NCBI GenBank assembly: GCA_030453005.1
Contig: JAKDLE010000115.1
Location: 1 to 7,762, forward strand
Direction of reading: 5' to 3'
Source of the DNA: Pseudonocardia sp.
Lineage (GTDB): Bacteria; Actinomycetota; Actinomycetes; Mycobacteriales; Pseudonocardiaceae
DNA length: 7,762 bases
The translations under genes were made by a program, and so were the position numbers. Positions within the stretch are counted from its first letter, which is position 1, and each line of letters starts with the position of its first letter. A model generated the notes under the pieces. That model was not told the origin of the DNA and ran no database searches. It saw nothing but the letters and a program-made list of their open reading frames with translations. This document shows, in pieces, positions 1 to 5,695 of the stretch.

Positions 1-15
1 GATGACGACCGTCAG

Positions 16-1110
16 ATGCCCCGCTTCCGGGTCAACCGGAATGTCATGACCGACCCCGCGGTCTTCGCCCAGGAGCAGGAGAGGATCTTCGAGGCGCGCT
101 GGTTCGCGGCCGTCCGCTCCTCCGACGTCGGCAAGCCCGGCGCGTACCGCACGGTGGACGTCGGCCGGGAGAGCGTCGTCGTCGTCCGCGGGCGCGACGG
201 CGCCCTGCGCGCGTTCCTCAACGTCTGCCGCCACCGCGGCGCCCGGCTGTGCATGGAGTCCGCGGGGGAGACCGCCCGCAACCTCCAGTGCGGCTACCAC
301 GCCTGGACCTACGGCCTCGACGGGCGGCTCGTCGCCGCCCCCAACCTCGCCGGCATGGCCGACGTCGACCGCACCGCCTTCGGGCTGGTGCCGGTGGCGC
401 TGCGCGAGTGGCTCGGGTACGCGTGGGTGTGCCTGGCCGACGAGCCGCCCTCGTTCGACGACACCGTGGTCGGCGTGGTCGCCGCGCGGTTGGGCGGCAC
501 GGAGGTCGTCGAGGGCTGGGACATCGCGGGGCTCGAGGTCGGCCGCCGGATCACCTACGAGGTGGCGGCCAACTGGAAGCTCGTCATCGAGAACTTCATG
601 GAGTGCTACCACTGCGCGACGATCCACCCCGAGCTCACCGAGGTGCTGCCGGAGTTCGCCGACGGATTCGCGGCGCAGTTCTACGTCGGGCACGGGGCGG
701 CGTTCGCCGAGGACGCGCACGGGTTCACCGTCGACGGCGGGGAGGGCGTCGGCCGCCTCCCCGGCGTGACCGAGGGCCACGACCGCCGGTACTACGCGGT
801 CACCGTCAACCCGCAGGTGTTCCTCAACCTGGTGCCTGACCACGTGATCCTCCACCGGATGTACCCGGTGTCGGCGGAGCGCACCGTCGTCGAGTGCGAC
901 TGGCTCTACGCGCGCGACCTCATCGAGAGCGGCGCCGACCTGTCACGTTCGGTGGAGCTGTTCCACCGCGTGAACCAGCAGGACTTCGACGCGTGCGAGC
1001 GCTGCCAGCTCGCGGCGTCGTCGCGGGCCTACGCCGCGGGCGGGGTCCTGGTCCCCAGCGAGCACCACATCGGCGAGTTCCACCGGTGGGTGCTCGACCA
1101 GCTCGCCTGA
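16..1110 (+). CDS. Rieske 2Fe-2S non-haem iron oxygenase, alpha subunit (CntA/GbcA-like)
   Basis: Seen: 364 codons. An N-terminal Rieske domain has C71-x-H73 (in NVCRHRG) and C92-x-x-H95 (in CGYHAWTY), the four 2Fe-2S ligands. The C-terminal catalytic domain has NWK at 186-188, then ENFMECYH with H199 and H204 and a later aspartate in QQDFDACE (D323), matching the 2-His-1-carboxylate mononuclear iron site. The residue three before the first histidine is glutamate (E196). Naphthalene-dioxygenase-type enzymes have a bridging aspartate there, whereas carnitine, glycine-betaine and stachydrine oxygenases have glutamate. Known: such proteins take electrons from a separate reductase, usually encoded nearby, and hydroxylate or N-demethylate their substrate in the cytoplasm. 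Inferred: substrate is a small quaternary ammonium compound rather than an arene; the exact one cannot be read from sequence. No reductase gene lies in the window. No clear Shine-Dalgarno precedes the ATG at 16; an in-frame ATG at 46 is an alternative. A TGA at 3-5 may end an upstream gene. Confidence 0.93.
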   Translation: MPRFRVNRNVMTDPAVFAQEQERIFEARWFAAVRSSDVGKPGAYRTVDVGRESVVVVRGRDGALRAFLNVCRHRGARLCMESAGETARNLQCGYHAWTYGLDGRLVAAPNLAGMADVDRTAFGLVPVALREWLGYAWVCLADEPPSFDDTVVGVVAARLGGTEVVEGWDIAGLEVGRRITYEVAANWKLVIENFMECYHCATIHPELTEVLPEFADGFAAQFYVGHGAAFAEDAHGFTVDGGEGVGRLPGVTEGHDRRYYAVTVNPQVFLNLVPDHVILHRMYPVSAERTVVECDWLYARDLIESGADLSRSVELFHRVNQQDFDACERCQLAASSRAYAAGGVLVPSEHHIGEFHRWVLDQLA

Positions 1111-1162
1111 GGCACGCCGCGGGGTCGGTCGCACGGCTGGCCCTGCCGCGGCGGGCCTCCGC

Positions 1163-1168
1163 TAACCT
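1163..1168 (+). promoter_or_regulatory. Putative -10 box of the tRNA gene
   Basis: TAACCT fits the actinobacterial TANNNT -10 consensus and ends 9 nt before the tRNA 5' end, a normal distance for a start at or just ahead of the mature tRNA. No convincing -35 box is seen. It lies in the short gap after the Rieske gene. Confidence 0.45.
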
Positions 1169-1177
1169 CACCGTGCC

Positions 1178-1255
1178 GGGGCGGTAGCTCAGCTGGTCAG
1201 AGCAGCGGACTCATAACCCGTCAGGTCGTGGGTTCGAACCCCACCCGCCCCACCA
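1178..1255 (+). tRNA. tRNA with CAU anticodon (elongator tRNA-Met, or tRNA-Ile2)
   Basis: A full cloverleaf can be drawn. The acceptor stem GGGGCGG/CCGCCCC (1178-1184 with 1245-1251) is fully paired, so this is not initiator tRNA, which needs a 1-72 mismatch. The D stem is GCTC/GAGC. The anticodon loop CTCATAA spans 1210-1216 with CAT at 1212-1214. The T arm is GTGGG-TTCGAAC-CCCAC, the discriminator is A1252, and CCA is encoded at 1253-1255. Two oddities: the anticodon stem (1205-1209 with 1217-1221) has an A1209/C1217 mismatch at pair 31-39 and a G-T wobble at 27-43, and the variable region CAGGTC has six bases instead of the usual four or five. CAU could also be read as Ile2 if a lysidine synthetase modifies C34; sequence alone does not decide. 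The tRNA may still be functional, or its 3' half may have been altered by element integration. Confidence 0.88.
1212..1255 (+). other. Probable integration site (attL) in the 3' half of the tRNA
   Basis: An integrase pseudogene begins 88 bp after the tRNA in the same orientation. Tyrosine integrases of actinobacterial integrative elements commonly recombine in the anticodon loop or T arm of a tRNA and restore its 3' end. The crossover site cannot be located exactly here. I looked for a second copy of the T-arm and acceptor sequence (attR) from 1256 to the window end and saw none, so the far boundary is lost or outside. The limits given are an inference. Confidence 0.4.
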
Positions 1256-1259
1256 CTCT

Positions 1260-1281
1260 CACCAGCGGAAATGCTCTGGTG
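1260..1281 (+). repeat. Small hairpin just after the tRNA
   Basis: CACCAG (1260-1265) pairs perfectly with CTGGTG (1276-1281) around a 10-nt loop. It lies 5 nt after the encoded CCA. It could be a weak transcription terminator of the tRNA or part of the element end, but no U tract follows, so the role is uncertain. Confidence 0.3.
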
Positions 1282-1301
1282 CGTATAGTTCGAGGCCCGG
1301 T

Positions 1302-1346
1302 CATGACGCGAAACGTGACGCAAGCCGGTAGTACTCTCGCGTCATG
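1302..1346 (+). promoter_or_regulatory. Promoter/operator of the integrase gene: -10 box inside a 10-bp inverted repeat
   Basis: CATGACGCGA at 1302-1311 is repeated as its exact reverse complement TCGCGTCATG at 1337-1346, and a third direct copy of the core TGACGC sits at 1316-1321. Between them lies TACTCT (1332-1337), a TANNNT -10 box ending 6 nt before the ATG at 1344, which suggests a leaderless transcript. The right arm overlaps the start codon. Such an arrangement suits an operator for autoregulation or recombinase accessory-protein binding. No clear -35 is present. The repeat is seen directly; the regulator is not known. Confidence 0.5.
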
Positions 1347-2547
1347 CCCCGGTCCCGACCCGGCCGCCAGCGCTCGCGCGGCACGATCGACGAGCTGCCC
1401 AGCGGTGCCCTACGCGTGCGTGTCTACGCCGGCACGGACCCCGTCACCGGCCGCCGACGCGATCTCGTCGAGCTGATCCCTGCAGGCCCGAAGGCGGGCC
1501 GGCTGGCCGAGGCGGCGCGGACGCGGTTGCTCAACCAGGTCGACGAACAGCGCCAGCCGCGCACGAACGCGACGGTGAACCAGCTGCTCGACCAGCACTT
1601 CGAGCTGAGCACCTGGGAGCGGAGCACGCGCGAGACGTAGGCCGGCTACGCGACCAAGCACATCCGGCCGCTGCTGGGCGGCGTCTAGGTCGGCGCCCTC
1701 AACGCACGCACATTCGACTCGTTCCACGCCGAGCTGCGCCGTTGCCGCGACCACTGCGGCAGTGCGCGCTACGTCGACCATCGGACGCCGTACGACCACG
1801 AGTGCGACGAACGCTGCCGGACGCACAAGTGCAAGTCGCTCGGCGCGGCGACGATCCGCCAGATCCACTTCATCCTCAGCGGCGCATTGAAGCGCGCGGT
1901 CCGGTGGGGCTGGATCTCGTCGAACCCGATCGTGTTCGCCGAGACCCCGCCGGCGCCGAAGGCCAAGCCGCGGCCGCCGTCGCCCGAGGAGGCCGCACGA
2001 ATCCTGACCGAGGCGTGGGCCGATCCGGAGTGGGGCACGCTCGTGTGGCTCGCGATCGTGACCGGCGTGCGGCGGGGCGAACTGTGCGCGCTCCGATGGG
2101 TTGACGTCGACCTGTCAACCGGCGTGATCTCCGTATCGCGCAGCATCGGCCAGCGCAACCGGGACACGTGGGAGAAGGACACCAAGGACCACCAGCACCG
2201 CCGCATCGCCGTCGACGAGGAGACGGTCGGCATCCTCGCCGAGAACCGTCAGCGCCTGGAGGACCGCTGCGCCGCACTCGGCGAGCCCACTCCTGCCGAC
2301 GCCTTCGTGTTCTCGCTCGCACCGGACAACTCCAGCTACATGCGGCCGAACTCGGTGAGCGAGCGCTACAGCGACCTTGCCGATCGGCTTGGCATCGCCA
2401 CCGGGGATCAAGTCGCTCGCCGTATCGCACGGGGTCGCTGTCGGGACCGCTCATCGGGCCGTCAACACGCTCGTCGAGTCCGGTCAGGTCGAGGTGGTCG
2501 CCGGACGCGGAATCCGTGTCAGCCGAGCGATCCAGGGAGACAGCTGA
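1344..2547 (+). pseudogene. Tyrosine integrase with C-terminal GntR-like wHTH, inactivated
   Basis: Recognisable parts in order: a basic N-terminus and AP2-like strand region (GTIDELPSGALRVRVYAG); a SAM-like core-binding domain (1558-1915) with a Cys-rich insert whose Cys codons are at 1743, 1755, 1803, 1815 and 1830; and the first half of the catalytic domain with the box-I motif TGVRRGEL (catalytic Arg codon 2070-2072). The frame then reads to about ...ADRLGIAT near 2402. Lesions: TAG at 1638-1640, TAG at 1686-1688, and an internal deletion near 2395-2410 that removes box II (H-x-x-R), the later His and the Tyr nucleophile. After it, reading moves to the +1 frame, where GVAVGTAHRAVNTLVESG and GRGIRV match the GntR winged helix up to TGA 2545-2547. 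From memory, actinobacterial integrases with this Cys-rich insert often carry such a GntR-like tail, so an in-gene deletion is more likely than a chance fusion. It cannot be catalytic. The intact gene would have integrated an element into the adjacent tRNA. Confidence 0.88.
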
Positions 2548-2681
2548 TGAACCCGTCGCCGACGGTGTACGGCCCAGCGAACGCGGTCCTCACCAGGAAC
2601 GTCCCGGCCGCGGTGACTGACACACACGCCCACCCCGGGGGCTTGAGGATCGGGGCGGGCTCGTCCGCCACCTCACCATGA
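2547..2681 (+). CDS. Possible 44-codon ORF behind the integrase remnant
   Basis: Its ATG overlaps the integrase-tail stop (TGATG at 2545-2549) and is preceded by a purine-rich AGGGAGA (2534-2540) 6 nt upstream, a good ribosome-binding site. The product (MNPSPTVYGPANAVL...) is not recognised, has no membrane or repeat features, and its end overlaps the stop of the convergent PLP-enzyme gene. It may be the beginning of the element's next gene, truncated when the element decayed, or just an open frame in GC-rich DNA. Confidence 0.2.
   Translation: MNPSPTVYGPANAVLTRNVPAAVTDTHAHPGGLRIGAGSSATSP
2654..2669 (-). terminator. Weak GC hairpin after the PLP-enzyme gene
   Basis: GGCGG (2654-2658) pairs with CCGCC (2665-2669) across a 6-nt loop, starting a few bases beyond the minus-strand stop codon at 2673-2675. 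There is no U tract. Actinobacterial terminators often lack one, but the stem is short, so support is weak. Confidence 0.22.
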
Positions 2682-3824
2682 TAAGGCCTTGTCCAGGTCG
2701 GCCCACAGGTCCTCGACGTCCTCGATCCCGACCGAGAGTCGCAACAACTGCTCGCTGATCCCGGCCTTCTCGCGTGCCTCCGGGTCCATGATGTGGTGAC
2801 TCAGTGAACCCGGGTGCTGGATCAGGCTGTCCACGCTCCCGAGGCTGACCGCCGGGGTGAACACCCGAACGGCGGCGATCACGTCGGCCGGTTCGCCGGT
2901 GATCTCGATCGAGACGACCGCACCGCCCCCGGCCATGTGGTGGGCCGGGCGTGGCCCGGAAAGCCCGGGGTAATAGACGCGGGTCACCGCAGGGTGCTGG
3001 GCCAGGCGGGAGGCGAGATCGGCGGCGTTCTGCGATGCCGCGCGCATCCGCATGGGCAGCGTGGACAGGCCGCGCAGCAGCAGGTAGCCGGCCAGCGGAT
3101 GCAGCACCGCGCCGGTCGCGAACCGAAGCTGCCGCAGAGGTCGGGCGCGCTCCTCGGAGCAGGCGATGACGCCGCCCATTGCGTCGCCATGTCCGCCCAG
3201 GTACTTGGTCGCGCTGTGCAGCACGTACGTCGCGCCCAGTTCCAAGGGCCGCTGGAGGACCGGGGTGGCGAACGTGTTGTCCACTAGGACGGGTACCTCA
3301 GGAACCGACGCCGTGAGCGCTGGTATGTCGATCTCGTCGAGGGTGGGGTTGCCCGGTGACTCGATGATGACCAGCCCGGTCTGGTCCGTCAGCGCATCGG
3401 CGACGCCGTCGGCCGTCGCCCACGTGATCGAGGTTCCGAGCAGCCCGGAGTCGAGGAGGTGGTCGTTCGTTCCGTAGAGCGGCCGGACAGCGACGACGTG
3501 AGGTCGGCCCGCCGTGACCGCGGCCAGCAGACACGCCGACAGGGCGGCCATCCCGCTAGCGAACGCGACTCCGGCACCAGCGCCCTCCAGATCCGCGAGC
3601 GCCTCCTCGAACCGGGCCACCGTGGGATTGCCGACACGGGCGTAGACCGGCAGCCCACCGTCGCCAGCCCCGGTGCCGAGCACGTCGAGTCGTGCCGCCT
3701 CGGACCGCGAGTCCCGAGACGGGTACGTCGTCGACAGGTCGATCGGGACGGCGTGCACGCCCAAGTCGACCAGGTCGTCACGGCCAGCGTGCACAGCGCG
3801 AGTGTCGAAGGAGTGCGACGTCAT
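2673..3824 (-). CDS. Trans-sulfuration family PLP enzyme (cystathionine/methionine gamma-lyase or synthase type)
   Basis: Seen: a 383-residue protein of normal family length. Counting from the ATG at 3824, the phosphate-contacting motif YARVGNPT has Y61 and R63. SGMAA follows at about 91-95, DNTFATP has D182 (PLP ring-nitrogen contact), and SATKYLGGHGD carries the Schiff-base lysine K207. A C-terminal substrate-binding region has SLG and HPGSLSHH. All signatures of the Cys/Met metabolism PLP family are present and the frame is intact. Known: members catalyse gamma- or beta-elimination or replacement on cystathionine, methionine or homoserine esters in the cytosol. The active-site cysteine of classical methionine gamma-lyase (LYGC in Pseudomonas) is replaced here (LYGTNDH), so the precise reaction is open. 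Start: ATG 3824 has AGGA 7 nt upstream and matches the family N-terminus (SFDTRAVHAG); a GTG at 3842 is less likely. It is divergent from an Lrp/AsnC gene, which probably controls it. Confidence 0.9.
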   Translation of the reverse strand: MTSHSFDTRAVHAGRDDLVDLGVHAVPIDLSTTYPSRDSRSEAARLDVLGTGAGDGGLPVYARVGNPTVARFEEALADLEGAGAGVAFASGMAALSACLLAAVTAGRPHVVAVRPLYGTNDHLLDSGLLGTSITWATADGVADALTDQTGLVIIESPGNPTLDEIDIPALTASVPEVPVLVDNTFATPVLQRPLELGATYVLHSATKYLGGHGDAMGGVIACSEERARPLRQLRFATGAVLHPLAGYLLLRGLSTLPMRMRAASQNAADLASRLAQHPAVTRVYYPGLSGPRPAHHMAGGGAVVSIEITGEPADVIAAVRVFTPAVSLGSVDSLIQHPGSLSHHIMDPEAREKAGISEQLLRLSVGIEDVEDLWADLDKALSW

Positions 3825-3868
3825 GGCGACATCCTGGCCCACGATCCGGCCCGAGTGCCGTTCAACCG

Positions 3869-3886
3869 CATACCCTTCGGACTATG
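3869..3886. promoter_or_regulatory. Divergent promoter region with possible Lrp operator and -10 of the regulator gene
   Basis: The 59-bp gap 3825-3883 separates the two divergent genes. CATA (3869-3872) and TATG (3883-3886) form the ends of an 18-bp imperfect palindrome overlapping the regulator's start codon, similar in size to Lrp-family operators. TACCCT (3871-3876) fits a -10 box 7 nt before the ATG at 3884, suggesting a leaderless regulator mRNA. TTGAAC on the minus strand (3859-3864) could be part of the opposing promoter. Autoregulation is inferred. Confidence 0.35.
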
Positions 3887-4351
3887 AGACAACCAGTCGC
3901 CCTTGATTCGGTCGATCGCGAGCTCATCCAGCATCTACAGAACGATGCACGGATCTCGAACAAGGCGCTCGCCACCCGAGTCGGAGTCGCGCCGTCGACC
4001 TGCCTGGAACGCACCAACCGACTGCTACGTCTCGGCGTCGTGACTGGCTTCCACGCCCGCGTCTCGCCCAAGGCCGTCGGCCGCGGAGTCCAGGCGTTCC
4101 TTGCTGTGCAGTTCCTCGCCCATGCCCGCCCCCTGGTCGACCCGTTCGTCGACTGGGCCCGCGCCCTACCCGAGACGATCGACCTCTACTTCGTCACCGG
4201 CGGCGACGACTTCCTCGTCCACATCGCGTGCGTCGATACCGACGACCTGCAACGGCTCGTCCTCGACTTCACCGCCCGACGCGAGGTCGGCCGCCTCCAG
4301 ACACACCTGATCTTTGCCACCTGGCCGGGCGGCCCTGTCCAGCCAGCCTGA
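3884..4351 (+). CDS. Lrp/AsnC family transcriptional regulator
   Basis: 155 residues, the usual family size. An N-terminal winged helix-turn-helix (about residues 6-60: LDSVDRELIQHLQ, then NKALATRVGVAPSTCLERTNRLLRLGVV) is followed by a RAM ligand-binding and oligomerisation domain (about 65-147). The typical glycine turn is in FVTGGDDFLVHIACVD, and the terminal strand is VGRLQTHLIF. Known: such proteins form dimers to octamers that bind amino acids and control adjacent metabolic genes. The divergent PLP enzyme makes a sulfur amino acid a plausible effector, in line with the mdeR-mdeA pair of Pseudomonas putida. The ATG at 3884 is chosen because the HTH starts right after it and a -10 box lies 7 nt upstream; the frame is open further upstream only as antisense to the PLP-enzyme gene. 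Confidence 0.92.
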   Translation: MRQPVALDSVDRELIQHLQNDARISNKALATRVGVAPSTCLERTNRLLRLGVVTGFHARVSPKAVGRGVQAFLAVQFLAHARPLVDPFVDWARALPETIDLYFVTGGDDFLVHIACVDTDDLQRLVLDFTARREVGRLQTHLIFATWPGGPVQPA

Positions 4352-4580
4352 ACACGAGGTGATTCCAGTAGGACAACCGAACGGAAGCGGTAATGGCGAA
4401 GCAGGTAGGGGGACTGGTGGTTCCATCGGGGCGGTTCCGCGAACTGTTTGATGCTGGTAGGGACCCTGCTGGCGAATTCGGTCAGACCTCGCCCGCGAGC
4501 GCAGTAGGGCGTCTTGATCGCCGGACGTGGTGCCTGCCAGAGTCCGGGCCACGGAGAACTGACCAGCAGGGTCTGGGCAC
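4352..4580. other. Non-coding accessory stretch without a recognisable gene
   Basis: No reading frame here on either strand gave a protein I can recognise. The composition is visibly less GC-rich than the flanking core genes, especially 4352-4460. A frame opens at ATG 4393 (MAKQVGGLVV...) but shows no family signature, and it runs antisense through the neighbouring pseudogene. The segment ends where homology of that pseudogene stops, so it probably contains foreign DNA or the debris of a transposon. Confidence 0.5.
4462..4573. repeat. 11-bp perfect inverted repeat bounding a ~112-bp segment
   Basis: GACCCTGCTGG (4462-4472) recurs as CCAGCAGGGTC (4563-4573). The right copy ends about 8 bp before the point where the aminotransferase remnant loses homology. 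This could be the ends of a small non-autonomous element or an insertion-sequence scar. I see no clear target-site duplication outside the arms. Confidence 0.4.
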
Positions 4581-5050
4581 CGCGGTGACCGCCACGACCC
4601 GCGTGCCGCCGGTGAGCAGGTCGTCGAACTGCCACGCCGGCAGCTCGCAGCTTTCGATGTCGATCTCGGCCCAACGCACCGACACCCCGCGCCGCCGCGC
4701 CACCCACGTCCACGGCGCCACGTTGGCGGTGTCGTCGAGGCGGGACACCACGATCTCGTCGCCCTCGTTCCAGGTGTCGCCGACGGCGTCGGCGAGGCGG
4801 CACAGCAGGGCCCGGGGCCGGGGCCGACGACGCCGCAGCGCGGGTCGGCGTCGACCAGGTCGGCGACCGCCCGGCGCGCCTCGTGCTCCAGCTCCAGGCT
4901 CCACCGCGAGGCCGGGTACGGGCCGCCGGGCGTGGCGAGGGTCCTGCGAAACGCCGAGGACACCGCGGACACGACGTTCTCCGGCACCTGCACCCATCCT
5001 TCGCCGAGCGCGGGGAACAGACCGCGTACCCGAGCGACGTCGTAGGCCGC
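4581..5050 (-). pseudogene. 5' remnant of a class-V aminotransferase / cysteine-desulfurase-like gene (Rv3778c-like)
   Basis: Conceptual minus-strand reading gives AYDVARVRGLFPALGEGW, then VPENVVSAVSSAFRRTL, LELEHEARRAVADLVDAD, then after a frame change LLCRLADAVGDTWNEGDEIVV, VRWAEIDIES and RVVAVTA, matching the N-terminal third to half of SufS-like PLP enzymes. Lesions: (a) the codon where the start is expected reads GCG (5048-5050), 6 nt after a TACCGT -10 box; (b) GWV is followed at once by QVPENV, lacking the roughly 6-8 residues (usually H-L-D and a glycine) between them in homologues; (c) a frameshift in the GC run at about 4808-4825; (d) homology stops near 4581, so the PLP lysine and the whole C-terminal part are missing. 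In M. tuberculosis an aminotransferase gene (Rv3778c) lies on the minus strand upstream of bpa, which supports orthology. It is clearly non-functional. Confidence 0.85.
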
Positions 5051-5056
5051 CCGGAT

Positions 5057-5062
5057 ACGGTA
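5057..5062 (-). promoter_or_regulatory. Relic -10 box of the aminotransferase-like pseudogene
   Basis: TACCGT on the minus strand fits TANNNT and ends 6 nt before the codon where translation would be expected to begin, the spacing of a leaderless promoter and the same as that seen before the integrase and wzm starts. It may still fire but would have no start codon at the expected place. Confidence 0.4.
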
Positions 5063-5099
5063 GCGAGGGCACCTAATCGATCAGTCACTCAGCGAGCAC

Positions 5100-5103
5100 G
5101 GAG
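5100..5103 (+). promoter_or_regulatory. Ribosome-binding site of bpa
   Basis: GGAG lies 9 nt before the ATG at 5113 and favours this start over the in-frame ATG at 5149, which lacks a comparable site. The 62-bp gap shared with the divergent pseudogene must hold the bpa promoter; I see no clear -10 on this strand. Confidence 0.45.
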
Positions 5104-5112
5104 CGTGGTTTC

Positions 5113-5646
5113 ATGACTCAGCCCGAGAACGGCGCCGAGCAGCAGGTCATGGTCATCGGCCCCGACGGGCAGCCGGTGGGGATGGCCCAGGTCGCCCACG
5201 ACGACGAGAGCGGCGGGATCGGCGGCATGGTCGAGCAGCCTGCCAAGGTCATGCGCATCGGCACGATGATCAAGCAGCTCTTGGAGGAGGTGCGCGCGGC
5301 CCCGCTGGACGAGGCCTCCCGCGTCCGGCTCCGCGAGATCCACGAGAACTCGATCAAGGAGCTGGAGGACGGCCTCGCGCCCGAACTGCGCGAGGAGCTC
5401 GACCGGCTGTCGCTGCCCTTCACCGACGACAGCGTCCCGTCGGAGGCCGAGCTGCGGATCGCGCAGGCCCAGCTCGTCGGCTGGCTGGAGGGGCTCTTCC
5501 ACGGGATCCAGACGGCGCTGTTCGCCCAGCAGATGGCCGCCCGCGCCCAGCTGGAGCAGATGCGCCGCGGCCTGCCGCCCGGCGCCACCCCGCCGCCTGG
5601 CGCCGAGGGCGGTGGCCTCGGCCGCGGGACCGGGCAGTACCTCTGA
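5113..5646 (+). CDS. bpa: Bacterial proteasome activator Bpa (PafE)
   Basis: 177 residues, close to the 174 of M. tuberculosis Rv3780. After a variable acidic N-terminus (1-38), residues 40-150 match the family almost word for word: VEQPAKVMRIGTMIKQLLEE, ELEDGLAPELREELDRL and AELRIAQAQLVGWLEGLFHG, the helices that build the ring. A Pro/Gly-rich linker (154-172) leads to the C-terminal GQYL (174-177), the HbYX-like tail that docks into the 20S proteasome alpha ring and opens the gate. Known: Bpa is an ATP-independent dodecameric activator in the cytosol that promotes degradation of unfolded or specific proteins independently of pupylation. No oddities in the frame; the critical tail is intact, so the host very likely encodes a 20S proteasome. 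The next gene downstream begins after a strong palindrome, so bpa is probably a separate transcription unit from the wall-export genes. Confidence 0.97.
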   Translation: MTQPENGAEQQVMVIGPDGQPVGMAQVAHDDESGGIGGMVEQPAKVMRIGTMIKQLLEEVRAAPLDEASRVRLREIHENSIKELEDGLAPELREELDRLSLPFTDDSVPSEAELRIAQAQLVGWLEGLFHGIQTALFAQQMAARAQLEQMRRGLPPGATPPPGAEGGGLGRGTGQYL

Positions 5647-5695
5647 GTTGGACTTCGCGTTCTACGGGATCGTGGCCGGCATGCTCGCCGGTGCG

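Noticed and set aside
1178..1255. Initiator tRNA-fMet
   Set aside because: The first acceptor pair is a normal G-C, and the anticodon stem lacks the three consecutive G-C pairs of initiator tRNAs.
1344..2681. Amber recoding or a two-part functional integrase restarting at 1887
   Set aside because: The catalytic box II and tyrosine region are absent by deletion, so readthrough or reinitiation could not give an active recombinase; two stops plus a deletion are simple decay.
3692..3883. Longer N-terminus for the Lrp regulator (open frame from 3692)
   Set aside because: The extension is antisense to the PLP-enzyme gene and Arg/Ser/Pro-rich; the HTH begins right after ATG 3884, which has a -10 box just upstream.
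4393..5076. Plus-strand frame MAKQVGG... as a real gene
   Set aside because: Beyond the first ~60 codons it is antisense to the aminotransferase remnant and becomes Arg/Pro-rich; the first part matches no family I know.
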